From contig ML133436.1 of the NCBI GenBank assembly GCA_003864495.1, forward strand, positions 1,178,001 through 1,242,000: 64,000 bases of DNA, written 5' to 3'. A program made the translations under genes and the position numbers. Origin of the DNA: Nemopilema nomurai. Taxonomy: Eukaryota > Cnidaria > Scyphozoa > Rhizostomeae > Rhizostomatidae. The notes beneath the pieces are model-generated. The model had not been told where the DNA came from. It was given only the letters and a program-made list of their open reading frames with translations, and did no database searches. Shown one piece after another: positions 43,901 to 53,100 of this stretch (its first letter is position 1; every line of letters starts with the position of its first letter).

Positions 43901-46900
43901 TTTTCGTTTTCTTTCACCTTACATCATTCATATAGATACATATGAAGCCCCTGCAGTGTCTAGTTTTGTCGTGAAACTGGTATTTTCAGTGTTTTAGGCC
44001 GTAGAAGGGCACGCCGTTTTCCTGCAAAAAACTAAGGCTATAGCCTTGCCAAAATGCCCATTTTTGGTGGAAAATTTTTTCGTTTTCTTTCACCTTACAT
44101 CATTCATATAGATACATATGAAGCCCCTGCAGTGTCTAGTTTTGTCGTGAAACTGGTATTTTCAGTGTTTTAGGCCGTATAAGGCACGCCGTTTTCCTGC
44201 AAAAAAACTAAGGCTATAGCCTTGCCAAAATGCCCATTTTTGGTGGAAAATTTTTTCGTTTTCTTTCACCTTACATCATTCATATAGATACATATGAAGC
44301 CCCTGCAGTGTCTAGTTTGTGTGAAACTGGTATTTTTCAGTGTTTTAGGCCGTAGAAGGGCACGCCGTTTTCCAGCAAAAAACTAAGGCTATAGCCTTGC
44401 CAAAATGCCCCATTTTTGGTGGAAAATTTTTTCGTTTTTATTTCACCTTAGATCATTCATATAGATACATATGAAGCCCCTGCAGTGTCTAGTTTTGTCG
44501 TGAAACTGGTATTTTCAGTGTTTTAGGCCGTAGAAGGCACGCCGTTTTCCAGCAAAAAACTAAGGCTATAGCCTTGCCAAAATGCCCATTTTTGGTGGAA
44601 AATTTTTTCGTTTTATTTCACCTTAGATCATTCATATAGATCATATGAAGCCCCTGCAGTGTCTAGTTTTGTCGTGAAACTGGTATTTTCAGTGTTTTAG
44701 GCCGATAAGGGCACGCCGTTTTCCTGCAAAAAACTAAGGCTATAGCCTTGCCAAAATGCCCATTTTTGGTGGAAAATTTTTTCGTTTTATTTCACCTTAG
44801 ATCATTCATATAGATACATATGAAGCCCCTGCAGTGTCTAGTTTTGTCGTGAAACTGGTATTTTCAGTGTTTTAGGCCGTAAGGGCACGCCGTTTTCCTG
44901 CAAAAAACTAAGGCTATAGCCTTGCCAAAATGCCCATTTTTGGTGGAAAATTTTTTCGTTTTATTTCACCTTAGATCATTCATATAGATACATATGAAGC
45001 CCCTGCAGTGTCTAGTTTTGTCGTGAAACTGGTATTTTCAGTGTTTTAGGCCGATAAGGGCACGCCGTTTTCCTGCAAAAAACTAAGGCTATAGCCTTGC
45101 CAAAATGCCCATTTTTGGTGGAAAATTTTTTCGTTTTATTTCACCTTAGATCATTCATATAGATACATATGAAGCCCCTGCAGTGTCTAGTTTTGTCGTG
45201 AAACTGGTATTTTCAGTGTTTTAGGCCGTAAGGGCACGCCGTTTTCCTGCAAAAAACTAAGGCTATAGCCTTGCCAAAATGCCCATTTTTGGTGGAAAAT
45301 TTTTTCGTTTTATTTCACCTTAGATCATTCATATAGATACATATGAAGCCCCTGCAGTGTCTAGTTTTGTCGTGAAACTGGTATTTTCAGTGTTTTAGGC
45401 CGTATAAGGGCACGCCGTTTTCCAGCAAAAAACTAAGGCTATAGCCTTGCCAAAATGCCCATTTTTGGTGGAAAATTTTTTCGTTTTATTTCACCTTAGA
45501 TCATTCATATAGATACATATGAAGCCCCTGCAGTGTCTAGTTTTGTCGTGAAACTGGTATTTTCAGTGTTTTAGGCCGTAAGGGCACGCCGTTTTCCTGC
45601 AAAAAACTAAGGCTATAGCCTTGCCAAAATGCCCATTTTTGGTGGAAAATTTTTTCGTTTTATTTCACCTTAGATCATTCATATAGATACATATGAAGCC
45701 CCTGCAGTGTCTAGTTTTGTCGTGAAACTGGTATTTTCAGTGTTTTAGGCCGTATAGGGCACGCCGTTTTCCAGCAAAAAACTAAGGCTATAGCCTTGCC
45801 AAAATGCCCATTTTTGGTGGAAAATTTTTTCGTTTTATTTCACCTTAGATCATTCATATAGATACATATGAAGCCCCTGCAGTGTCTAGTTTTGTCGTGA
45901 AACTGGTATTTTCAGTGTTTTAGGCCGAATAAGGGCACGCCGTTTTCCTGCAAAAAACTAAGGCTATAGCCTTGCCAAAATGCCCATTTTTGGTGGAAAA
46001 TTTTTTCGTTTCCTTTCACCTTAGATCATTCATATAAATACATATGAACATCCTGCTGTGTCTAGTCTCATCGTCAAACTGGTATTTTTTAGTGTTTTAG
46101 GCCAAATAAGAGCACGCCGTTTTCCTGCAAAAAACCAAGGCAATAGCCTTGCCAAAATGCCCACTTTTGGTGCAAAATTTATTCGTTTTCTTTCACCTTA
46201 AATCATTGATATAGATACATATCAAGCCTCTGCAGTGTCTAGTTTCATTGTCAATCTTGTATTTTCAATGTTTGAGGCCGAATGAGGGCATGTCATTTTT
46301 GTGCTTTATTCAGGCTATTGTCTTGCAAAAATGTCAATTCTTGATGAAAAAGTTTTCCCCTTTTTTTCACGTAACTTCATTCATTCACTTAAAATCATTC
46401 CATGGTAAATGAGCTTTTCTAACTTCTGGATAGCTTTGTCCCAAACTGCCAATTTATTTGTTGTTCTCTATAAACATACCATAACGTCTTTCTAGCGCCA
46501 TCTTTAGAAAGGTCCCCATGGCACTCTCGCTCTGGTCATCAATAGTATTGTCTTCGTGAATTTGTTGTTAACCATATTTCATAAAATGATGCAATAAAGC
46601 CCAAGAGTTCACATATAAATATTGTCAGATGTATAAAAGCCATACAAGTTTTTCCTGAGATCTTAAACATTTGTATGACGACCATTACAAAACGAATCAA
46701 AGTTGGTAAGAAAGAAATGACGGAATTTGGCTAGAATATTATTGTTCTCTTAGAAGAGTTTCTGATTCAAACACAGTATCCAAGGCAGTATCAATTGTAT
46801 TGACTAACTGTACATTCTTGTGTTTCTGCTGGCTCATCTGTTGATTCCCAACTCCAGATACTCGAGGATGATCCCTTATTCTAATGATCCTCCATTTAAA

Positions 46901-47041
46901 GATGACAATGAAATCTTTAGAAAGTACTGCAACAGGATGCCCTCTCAGGAAGCCAATCTCACAGGCAAATTTGAAGCAGTGAATAAAGATTTACGCGACC
47001 GTTCGTTCGGCAAACTTTATCAAGTGAAATGCTTTGCTTAA
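8512..47041 (+). CDS. DBH/MOXD1-like copper type II monooxygenase with DOMON domain (12 exons, ~565 aa)
   Basis: This family hydroxylates substrates using two copper sites, ascorbate and O2 in the secretory pathway; the substrate here is unknown. Exons: 8512-8805, 9434-9550, 11361-11531, 12948-13040, 14889-15074, 15614-15716, 16109-16266, 16709-16873, 17433-17471, 17762-17821, 18242-18369 and 46858-47041. All junctions are GT..AG and all phases agree. Residues 1-24 resemble a signal peptide. A DOMON domain occupies about 25-190 (GKAGWIGIG, RTVMIFSR). The family signature TTYWC follows in exon 4. CuH ligands are HHM (His239, His240) and ELHIDNP (His313). CuM ligands are LLHAH (His396, His398) and the Met of DDEMC (Met471). 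The last exon is joined across the satellite because it fits phase 2 and ends QVKCFA, resembling the family C-terminus. That join is less certain (about 0.7). The usual DOMON TCD loop is not found. No membrane anchor is seen. Confidence 0.85.
8814..9160. repeat. Degenerate direct repeats in monooxygenase intron 1
   Basis: Blocks resembling TTGCACTCATTCTTCTT recur near 8814, 8956 and 9081. They are interleaved with ATACATCTTTTGGAAAA-like blocks near 8910 and 9040. Spacing of about 125-142 bp suggests an old, decayed tandem repeat. Copy boundaries are approximate. Confidence 0.45.
9813..9872. repeat. Two-copy 30-bp tandem duplication in intron 2
   Basis: Units 9813-9842 and 9843-9872 are adjacent and differ at only a few bases. 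Each starts ATTTGAATGG. No function is apparent; it looks like a recent local slippage duplication. Confidence 0.75.
12643..12726. repeat. Nested inverted repeats in intron 3
   Basis: Outer arms AGAGCTCAT (12643-12651) and ATGAGCTCT (12718-12726) are exact reverse complements. Inner arms TGATTGGC (12650-12657) and GCCAATCA (12668-12675) are also exact reverse complements with a 10-bp loop. It may be a remnant of a small hairpin element or chance. The inner arms contain CCAAT-type motifs. Confidence 0.4.
13894..13955. repeat. (ATT)n microsatellite
   Basis: About 20 uninterrupted ATT triplets lie in monooxygenase intron 4. The run abuts the truncated 5' end of a retrotransposon fragment. It translates as a polyisoleucine run in one frame, which is not a real protein. 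Confidence 0.95.
13956..14534 (+). mobile_element. 5'-truncated non-LTR retrotransposon, C-terminal zinc knuckle and restriction-like endonuclease
   Basis: About 190 codons remain open to a stop at 14532-14534. First comes a zinc-knuckle-like segment: CEFC, then ETLLHVVAGC, giving C-x2-C-x7-H-x4-C. A GRYTWRH motif follows. Then RPD is followed by 13 residues and ELT, fitting the R-PD-x(12-14)-D/E core of the restriction-like endonuclease in R2/R4/NeSL-type elements. The end (CCRNKTWTNPELL) resembles the C-terminus of proteins common in coral genomes, from memory. The reverse transcriptase is missing, so it is a dead copy. It lies in sense orientation in intron 4 of the host gene. ATT-rich tracts flank both ends. 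Clade assignment is uncertain. Confidence 0.75.
14671..14756. repeat. ATT-rich imperfect microsatellite 3' of the retrotransposon fragment
   Basis: Imperfect ATT/TTA triplets interrupted by CATCACC and TTG lie 137 bp downstream of the element's stop codon. It may be the element's 3' tail, since many non-LTR elements end in short repeats, or an independent microsatellite. Confidence 0.8.
19437..19599 (+). other. Possible alternative terminal exon of the monooxygenase gene
   Basis: A fair 3' splice site (pyrimidine-rich, ending TTTTGTAG) precedes an open frame of 53 codons plus stop. It accepts phase 2, the phase in which exon 11 ends. It would add LIWEKPLIGGYEPRSSLDLY and a hydrophobic tail, giving a product that avoids the satellite intron. 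I see no similarity to the family C-terminus, so it may be chance. Confidence 0.2.
21660..23065. repeat. Four-unit higher-order repeat inside the satellite
   Basis: Diagnostic variants recur with a 704-bp shift, exactly four units. TTTTCAAG followed by ACCATGG occurs at 21839 and again at 22543. TGTCTTGTTTTTTCG occurs at 22131 and again at 22835. Intervening units match in order. This indicates a block duplication of four units rather than single-unit exchange. Confidence 0.75.
40927..40990. repeat. Deletion junction in the satellite
   Basis: After GTAAGGGCACGCCGTTTTC the unit breaks to ATGACTAAGGTATTTGTCGTG, skipping from the middle of one unit to an early part of the next. Most of a unit is missing. 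It could be a real rearrangement or a collapse point in the assembly. Confidence 0.6.
42515..42600. repeat. Scrambled satellite unit
   Basis: Between GAAGCCCTGCAGTGTC and GAAACTGGTATTTCAG there is a jumbled segment (about 42532-42567) in which unit fragments such as AGTTTTGTAGTGTC appear out of order. The neighbours are normal. It is a candidate repair scar or assembly artefact. Confidence 0.55.
44700..45945. repeat. Two-unit (dimer) periodicity at the right part of the satellite
   Basis: The segment after AGGCC alternates between a short form (GTAAGGG) and longer forms (GATAAGGG, GTATAAGGG or GTATAGGG). This holds over about seven consecutive units from 44703 to 45930. The long forms near 45403 and 45754 also share CCAGC, whereas the short-form units have CCTGC. 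This indicates expansion by dimers. Confidence 0.65.
46396..46857. other. Unique sequence between the satellite and the last monooxygenase exon
   Basis: No gene or repeat is recognisable in these 460 bp. If the gene model is right, this is the 3' end of the 28.5-kb intron, ending in CCCAACTCCAG. Confidence 0.5.
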
Positions 47042-47150
47042 AGACTCGTAAAGAAAAGCTGAAAATGATACCTCGAGACGTGCTACAACATACACGAATC
47101 CACCATAATGGATAAAATTTGAGCACTGGTCAAATCTGTAGCTCAAAGTT

Positions 47151-50100
47151 CAGATTTTCCATGGCTTGCATAATAAATTCGTGAACTTCAGGTCGAGATG
47201 ACGTGGCAATGGCAAACAGCTTCTGTAGTAGCGAAAGACTTCCATCTTTGGGGAAAAATAATTGCAATCTAGTTGTTTTGAATCGGTGAAACACACATAT
47301 AACCTAAATAGCAGCAACCAAACATGAAAGTTGTTTCAGCTGCAATTGCCGCAGACATCTTTATAAAACACTGGCTCTTGAACATCTTTACGGTCGTTGA
47401 AATAAATACAAGAGGGAAAAATGTGGCGGTGATCATATATTGGATTTCTGTTTTGGATCATTAGGTCTGGAAGAAAGTCTAATAGGTCCAAATTGGCTTT
47501 CCTCTTATGAGAGTTCAAATAACAAGACACTAAATCATTCCAAAAAGTGTCTTTCTAGAAAATCGAAAACAGTTCGCGGCTTTATTGCAATATTGGTAAC
47601 AAGCCAATAATAGTTATAGGCTTGAAAAGCAAAATACTGTACAAAAATAATACAAGTTTCAGAAACCTTACCATCGACCAGCAGTATCAGCTGTGGGATG
47701 GCTTTAGCAGCAGACAATACGATGTCTTGACCTTCGGACTGAAGGGCGCTCATGTAAGCATCAACTAGCACCTTGATATCTCTGCAAAGGTGAAATGTCA
47801 AATTTCAAGGGTCTATGTCAAAGGACTATGTCAAAGGACTATGTCAAAGGTCGATGTCAAAGGTCGATGTCAAAGGTCGATGTCAAAGGTCGATGTCAAA
47901 GGTCTATGTCAAGTCAAATATCAAACGTTATGTCGTTTCATTTCAAATGTCATATCAAATGTCATATGATGTCATGTCATGGCTTGTCATGTTCCCTGCC
48001 ATGTCAAGTGTCAAGTCAAATTGGTTAATTGGTTGGCTAATTCTTAATTGATTAAAAACACTATGAAGCAAAAATGAAGAAAAAAAATTGAGAATCCAGC
48101 ATTCGCTAGGTGCAAAATGAAACAAGAAGAAACTAAACAGAAATCTCTCACCGAGGTTGATGCCGGAAATGGCGAAGCAACAAGTTGTGTGCTTGATCTC
48201 GGATTTCTGAGTAATTCGAAGTTATGAATGATATCAGTTTGTCCTAAAAGAATTCAAAATGTCAGTTTGAAATTTATGAAATGTGAGAAAATAAAACAAA
48301 AAGAAGGGGAAAATTAACGGATAACAACCCTGTTGTTTTAAAGACATGTCAGAAAAAGGCATTGCGCGGTGCTATGTTACGACAAAGCTACGTAAGAAGA
48401 ATTAAAAAGCGATGATGTGCAAAAAGAAATCTCTTTAAGCGAATCTTCGAAAGTCCCATCAAGAAGGTCTCCCTTTACGAAGAGAAGACACTTGGATTTC
48501 TCCTTCGCGTTTAGCTTTAAAGTGATATGCAACAAAGCTGTATTGTGTCTTGGTGAATTGCTCCAATATACTACATCTAATCGGGAACATAAAAAGCAAA
48601 GCTTATGCAATGCAAGTTACTCTAAGTAAATTGAAACGCCAACGGAAGTTCCTTTGCTTTAGGTTGAATTCTGTATTCCTCCTCTTAAACCCATTCCATA
48701 AAAATGTCAAGTATTAGAAATGAGGTTCTGAGACAGGTGTCGGGGTTTTCCAATTTCCTGCCATGCCTAACAATTTATCTTATGGATTCAAGCGCTTATG
48801 TTAATCATGTATGAGCCACTGTTTTGGTATTTTTTTCGTTGTTTTCGTCGTAGTATTGACGCAAATGCCTCACTTTGGTAATGAGGCGCATTAGCTGACT
48901 CAAACACATTTATAGTTCTAGCTTTATCATTGGTTAACGTATATAATGTTCAAGTATTTGATTGGCTCTTTTTTGTTTGTTGCACCAAAAAAGTAGTGAG
49001 TTGACCTTATTTAGAAAGCACGTGGTATGATGTAAAAGGAACGTGAGGTCAGACTGTAGAGATGTAACTGAATGAATGAAATGAAGAGCAGCTAAAGGAA
49101 ATCAGACGTCTTTCTTCATCGACTCCTACGAATGTCTATGAGATAGAAGATAAGAAGTTCAGAAGGTTTCTTAACAATAGGTATCTAGAATGGTACTGAG
49201 ACTCACCAGGAAATGTGGCAATACATCTACCCGCCGCCTCGAAGTCTCATCCAAGTCGTTCAGCACTTTCAGTATAACTGAAAACCAAATAGGAAAAAAT
49301 TGCAGATGGTTTACAAACCAAAACATCCTTTAAAAATAAACTATCAACATATCTAAGACTTTTAACTTTTGGGAGTGCCAAATGGTACGTAGGATTTCAG
49401 CTTTTGCTAGAATAACGAGGTCGAGAAGCTCAAAAGAATAAGATAAAACGCTTTTATAATCGGTGATTGTGGCTCTGCGCAAGACAAACCTTCTGTCGCC
49501 TGTGGATCTGACAGTTTTTGTCTGAACTGAAGAAGCTGCCGGTCCGTCCACGGTGCTGACAAGGTTGGTATGACAGGGGTTGACAAAATGCGATGTTTTG
49601 CGTCGATGTTGTCATCAGCAAATGACAAAAACGTGCAAAGGAACTTCAGTCCAACAGATGCCGGGTGGTCGAAAAGGAGATCCCTACGAGAAATAACAAA
49701 ATAAACTATGCCTTTTGAACATGGTCAAAGCTTCGAAAAAACAACTGGTTGACCGAGCAATATTAATATTAGCAATATTATTGCGAGTATCAGTGCAAGA
49801 ATCCGAAATTATCATCTTCTAGATTGGAACTAGGTACTGGGATTGACCCCTTGCACTTTGGCTTTTGGCGTTGAAAGAGAATTGCAAATCGTTTTGGGTC
49901 ACTGCCATTCGTTTATGTCACCTTGTTATGGAGGTAACTGCTCTTGTAGGGTAGGTGGGGCTTCTTTCAGCGTCACTATGTAACTGATATTACAGACAGC
50001 TTACCAATCAGTGACGTTTGAAACAACGAGGATGTAAACATTGTAAATGGGAAACGTTTTCTTTTGCCGTGTATCCAAGTTTTCAAAATTATGAGTCCTG

Positions 50101-53100
50101 TTACAATTGCCAAAATAAACATCATATGAATTAATGTCATAAATGTAATTGGATGTTTAGAAAGCGTAGCAAAAATATACCTTAATACCTAACTAATTAG
50201 AAACTTGAGATCTGACTGATAAGGCTTTCTTTTTTCCATAATGATTTTGAGGCACAATAAAGCTTTCGATTTTAGCATGTTAATAAAATCTCAAAGTTTC
50301 AAAAAGTATTACGAAGACAAAATAACTCACTTGAAATACGCTGAATCGGGTGACAGAATTGTAAAGGCGGAGCTACTGTCATATGCAATGAAATTATTCA
50401 GAAATTCGACAAATTTGGTAACAATTGTAGTTGCCTCGGCCCCTTGCAAAGCGCTTGACTGAAAATAAGAAATACAGTCATTAGCTAACAAGAAAACCGA
50501 GATAGATGTATATAGAGCTGGTCATCAGATTCCGAGCATAAAGGTCAAAGGCCAATCAAAAAATGAAGGCCTAAAGGGGGTCAAAAGACACGGGTCAGAT
50601 GTCATAGGGCACCAGATTTGATGGAGCTTTTAGCTTATAACAATACTGACTTGGTGAAATGCCAAATGGAAAATGTCAATCAAATGGAAATGTCAAATGG
50701 AAAATGTCAATCAAGAATTTAGAAAAAACCACATATCGCATCAATAGAGGTTTTCCACTACCTATCAAAATAAAAAAAAATTTTTCGTCAATAAAAAGAA
50801 CTCTTTGAATTTCAGTCATTTTTCTTGAAAAACTGATGGGCCCCTTTCTAGGTTTGGCAAAGAGATCCAGTATAAACTCTGGCCCAAAGCAGCATTAACT
50901 TTGCCTTCGTGTTAGCCAGCACAAGATTGCAACTAGGCACTTTCTGTATAGCTACACGACAAGCCTTTTGGAACTTGACTGACTGAAGCATTTTCAACTC
51001 CATGATAGACCAAATGCAGAGCCGACAAAACAAAAAGCTAGTTAAAAATGATAACTTTTCATTCTTTTTAAGCAAAGAAAGCATGCAACATTCTACCTGA
51101 ATAAGATCCATGAAAGTATTAATAGACAGCTTGAGCCCTTCCAGTGCGACCTAAAAACAAAAAGGCATGATTTTGATGCTAAATGGCAAATTTGTCTCCT
51201 CCTTCAACCAGACAGCCTATCATCTGTATAACAAACTTCTGTGATGTATAACCGTTACTTCTTTTTACCATTAAAGCTTTGTCAAATGAATTGTTTAAAA
51301 GACTGGTATGTACTTACGGGATTTTTTATAAACAGGTAAGGCCGAAGTAAGTCAAGCAACGAAAGAATTTGTGTGAATAACAAGATTTGTTTTCGTCGGG
51401 CAAATTCTGCCACACCCATGCGATGACGTCCCTGTACCACAGATAGCAAAGTTGAAAGATGCCTGAGAAACAAAACATGGCATAAATAATTAGAAATTAT
51501 ATAACAAACTTGTACGTTGAAGAGATACAGCGTCTTTAGAGAGGACGTATTTTTTTAATTGCCTAACAGAACTCCAGGAATACTGCTTTTGATTTTGGGA
51601 ACATGCGAAGAAAAGGAATGGCTACATGAAAAAAGGAAAAAGAGCTGAGACAGGAAGAAGAAAAAAAGACAAAACAATACGAAATGAACAAACATGAAAT
51701 CAATCATGAGAGATAATCACTGATTGAAGGGGGAAGGAAACATAAGGGGTGAAATTATATAAACAGTTGATTTATTGTTTGTACAATAACCTATTCTTTC
51801 TTCTATTCGATTATTAAGGCCCTAGGCAATGCTTCTGAAAAGGTCTACCTGATAACCAGCAATGGATGTTTCGTTGTCATTCGTCGGCAGACCATGACAA
51901 GATTGTGGAATTCGTCATCCCACAGCGCAAGCGGTTGGGTGTTTGCCACGGACACCATCAGACTGTGCAAGAAGTCGTCAACCTAAGAAAAAGAGAATAC
52001 CAACAATCCATTTCCAACGTATAGAACTCAAATCCAATCAACTTTATTAAATGGCACATATTGAAAGAAAAGGTGCTTGCAAAAGACTGTGACAAATGTT
52101 TCAACATGGGATTAAAGCTTAAGTTGCTTTCTCTTTAAACTGGAAATGACAAACCAACTGCACCCCTTTGGTGAGAAATTCATAAACAAATAGTCCTAAC
52201 ATTGACGTTTTACCATGCTTTGCAATAGAATTGATTGAGCCGACTTTTTGAGAACGTACCTTACAGCTTTGATGTATATAAAAAGAACAAAAATGTTATC
52301 ACGTGACAAAGCAAGTGCTTGTAATTAGTTGTCGAAAGCATGCAAAGCTCTGTACAAAGATTAGTAGGACTGGCTATAAGAACGTAGTTTCACTCAACCA
52401 CAGGGGGAATTTGTTGGCAGAAATAAATAAAATAAACAAAGAGTACGAGATGATTTACCGAAGACTTCTCTCCTTGTAGAATTTTGTCAGCTGATTCTTT
52501 GACCAGCATTTCGTGCATGGATACAGACAGCAAATTTGGACGCTGCAGGTAGATCTGGTGAAGGAGACAGCTTACGATTGCCTTTGGAAACCTGCGATAT
52601 TACAAAACAGTTAAGACTATCGCATGCATGTCATAGCAAAAGCGAGTTCAATTACTCTGCTCTTTGGCGATGACTAAATCAGCACATGAAGCACTGACTC
52701 AGATAGAGTAATGTTAAGACTATGCACTCGGTCCCACGTGAGCCTGAAATTAAAAGACTCAGAAAACCCAACATTTAACGTGGATATCTCTTCGTGCTAA
52801 CCAGAGGGTGTTCATTTGCCACCCCCAAACACATACACCAATGGAAAATAATGAACCATGTCTTGTTATCCAAAGTCTAATCCATCAAGCAAGATCTAAG
52901 CAAGATCTTTACACTTACATTGGTACCCTTACAATTTACAAAAGACACGGTATCAATCTAGAGAAACATTAAAACCGCTTATTCGGTCGTAGCCAAAACA
53001 ATGCATGATAAATAGCAGATAAAAATAAATGAATTAACCGTTTCTTTCTCTTTAAAGAATTTGCAACTCGCTCCATCTTTTTGCTGTTAAATTCCTTGAT

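Larger units (their letters stand above)
20950..46395. repeat. Satellite DNA array, ~176-bp unit, ~145 tandem copies
   Basis: Head-to-tail units of about 176 bp run without interruption by other sequence. Landmarks in each unit are GAAGCCCCTGCAGTGTC, GTTTTAGGCCGTAGAAGGG, AAGGCTATAGCCTT and CATTCATATAGATACATATG. Units at the left edge (about 20950-21420) and right edge (about 45990-46395) are strongly diverged, while the core is nearly uniform, as expected from unequal exchange. Common variants are CCTGC/CCAGC, CTTTCAC/ATTTCAC/TTTTCAC, TTAGATC/TTACATC, and TAGAAGG/TATAAGG/GATAAGG. No reading frame of 60 or more codons spans it. Homopolymer-length differences may partly be assembly error. It appears to lie in the last intron of the monooxygenase gene. 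Confidence 0.98.

Noticed and set aside
20950..46395. CRISPR array or other repeat-spacer system
   Set aside because: Units are about 176 bp, identical throughout with no unique spacers, and lie in an animal intron-rich locus. It is classical satellite DNA.
20950..46395. Repeated protein-coding array
   Set aside because: No frame of 60 or more codons crosses the homogeneous region; each unit carries stops in all frames.
47795..48051. Plus-strand frames with repeated VKG(R/L)CQRSMSK-like peptides
   Set aside because: They are translation of the 13-bp minisatellite in an INTS1 intron; no independent gene support.
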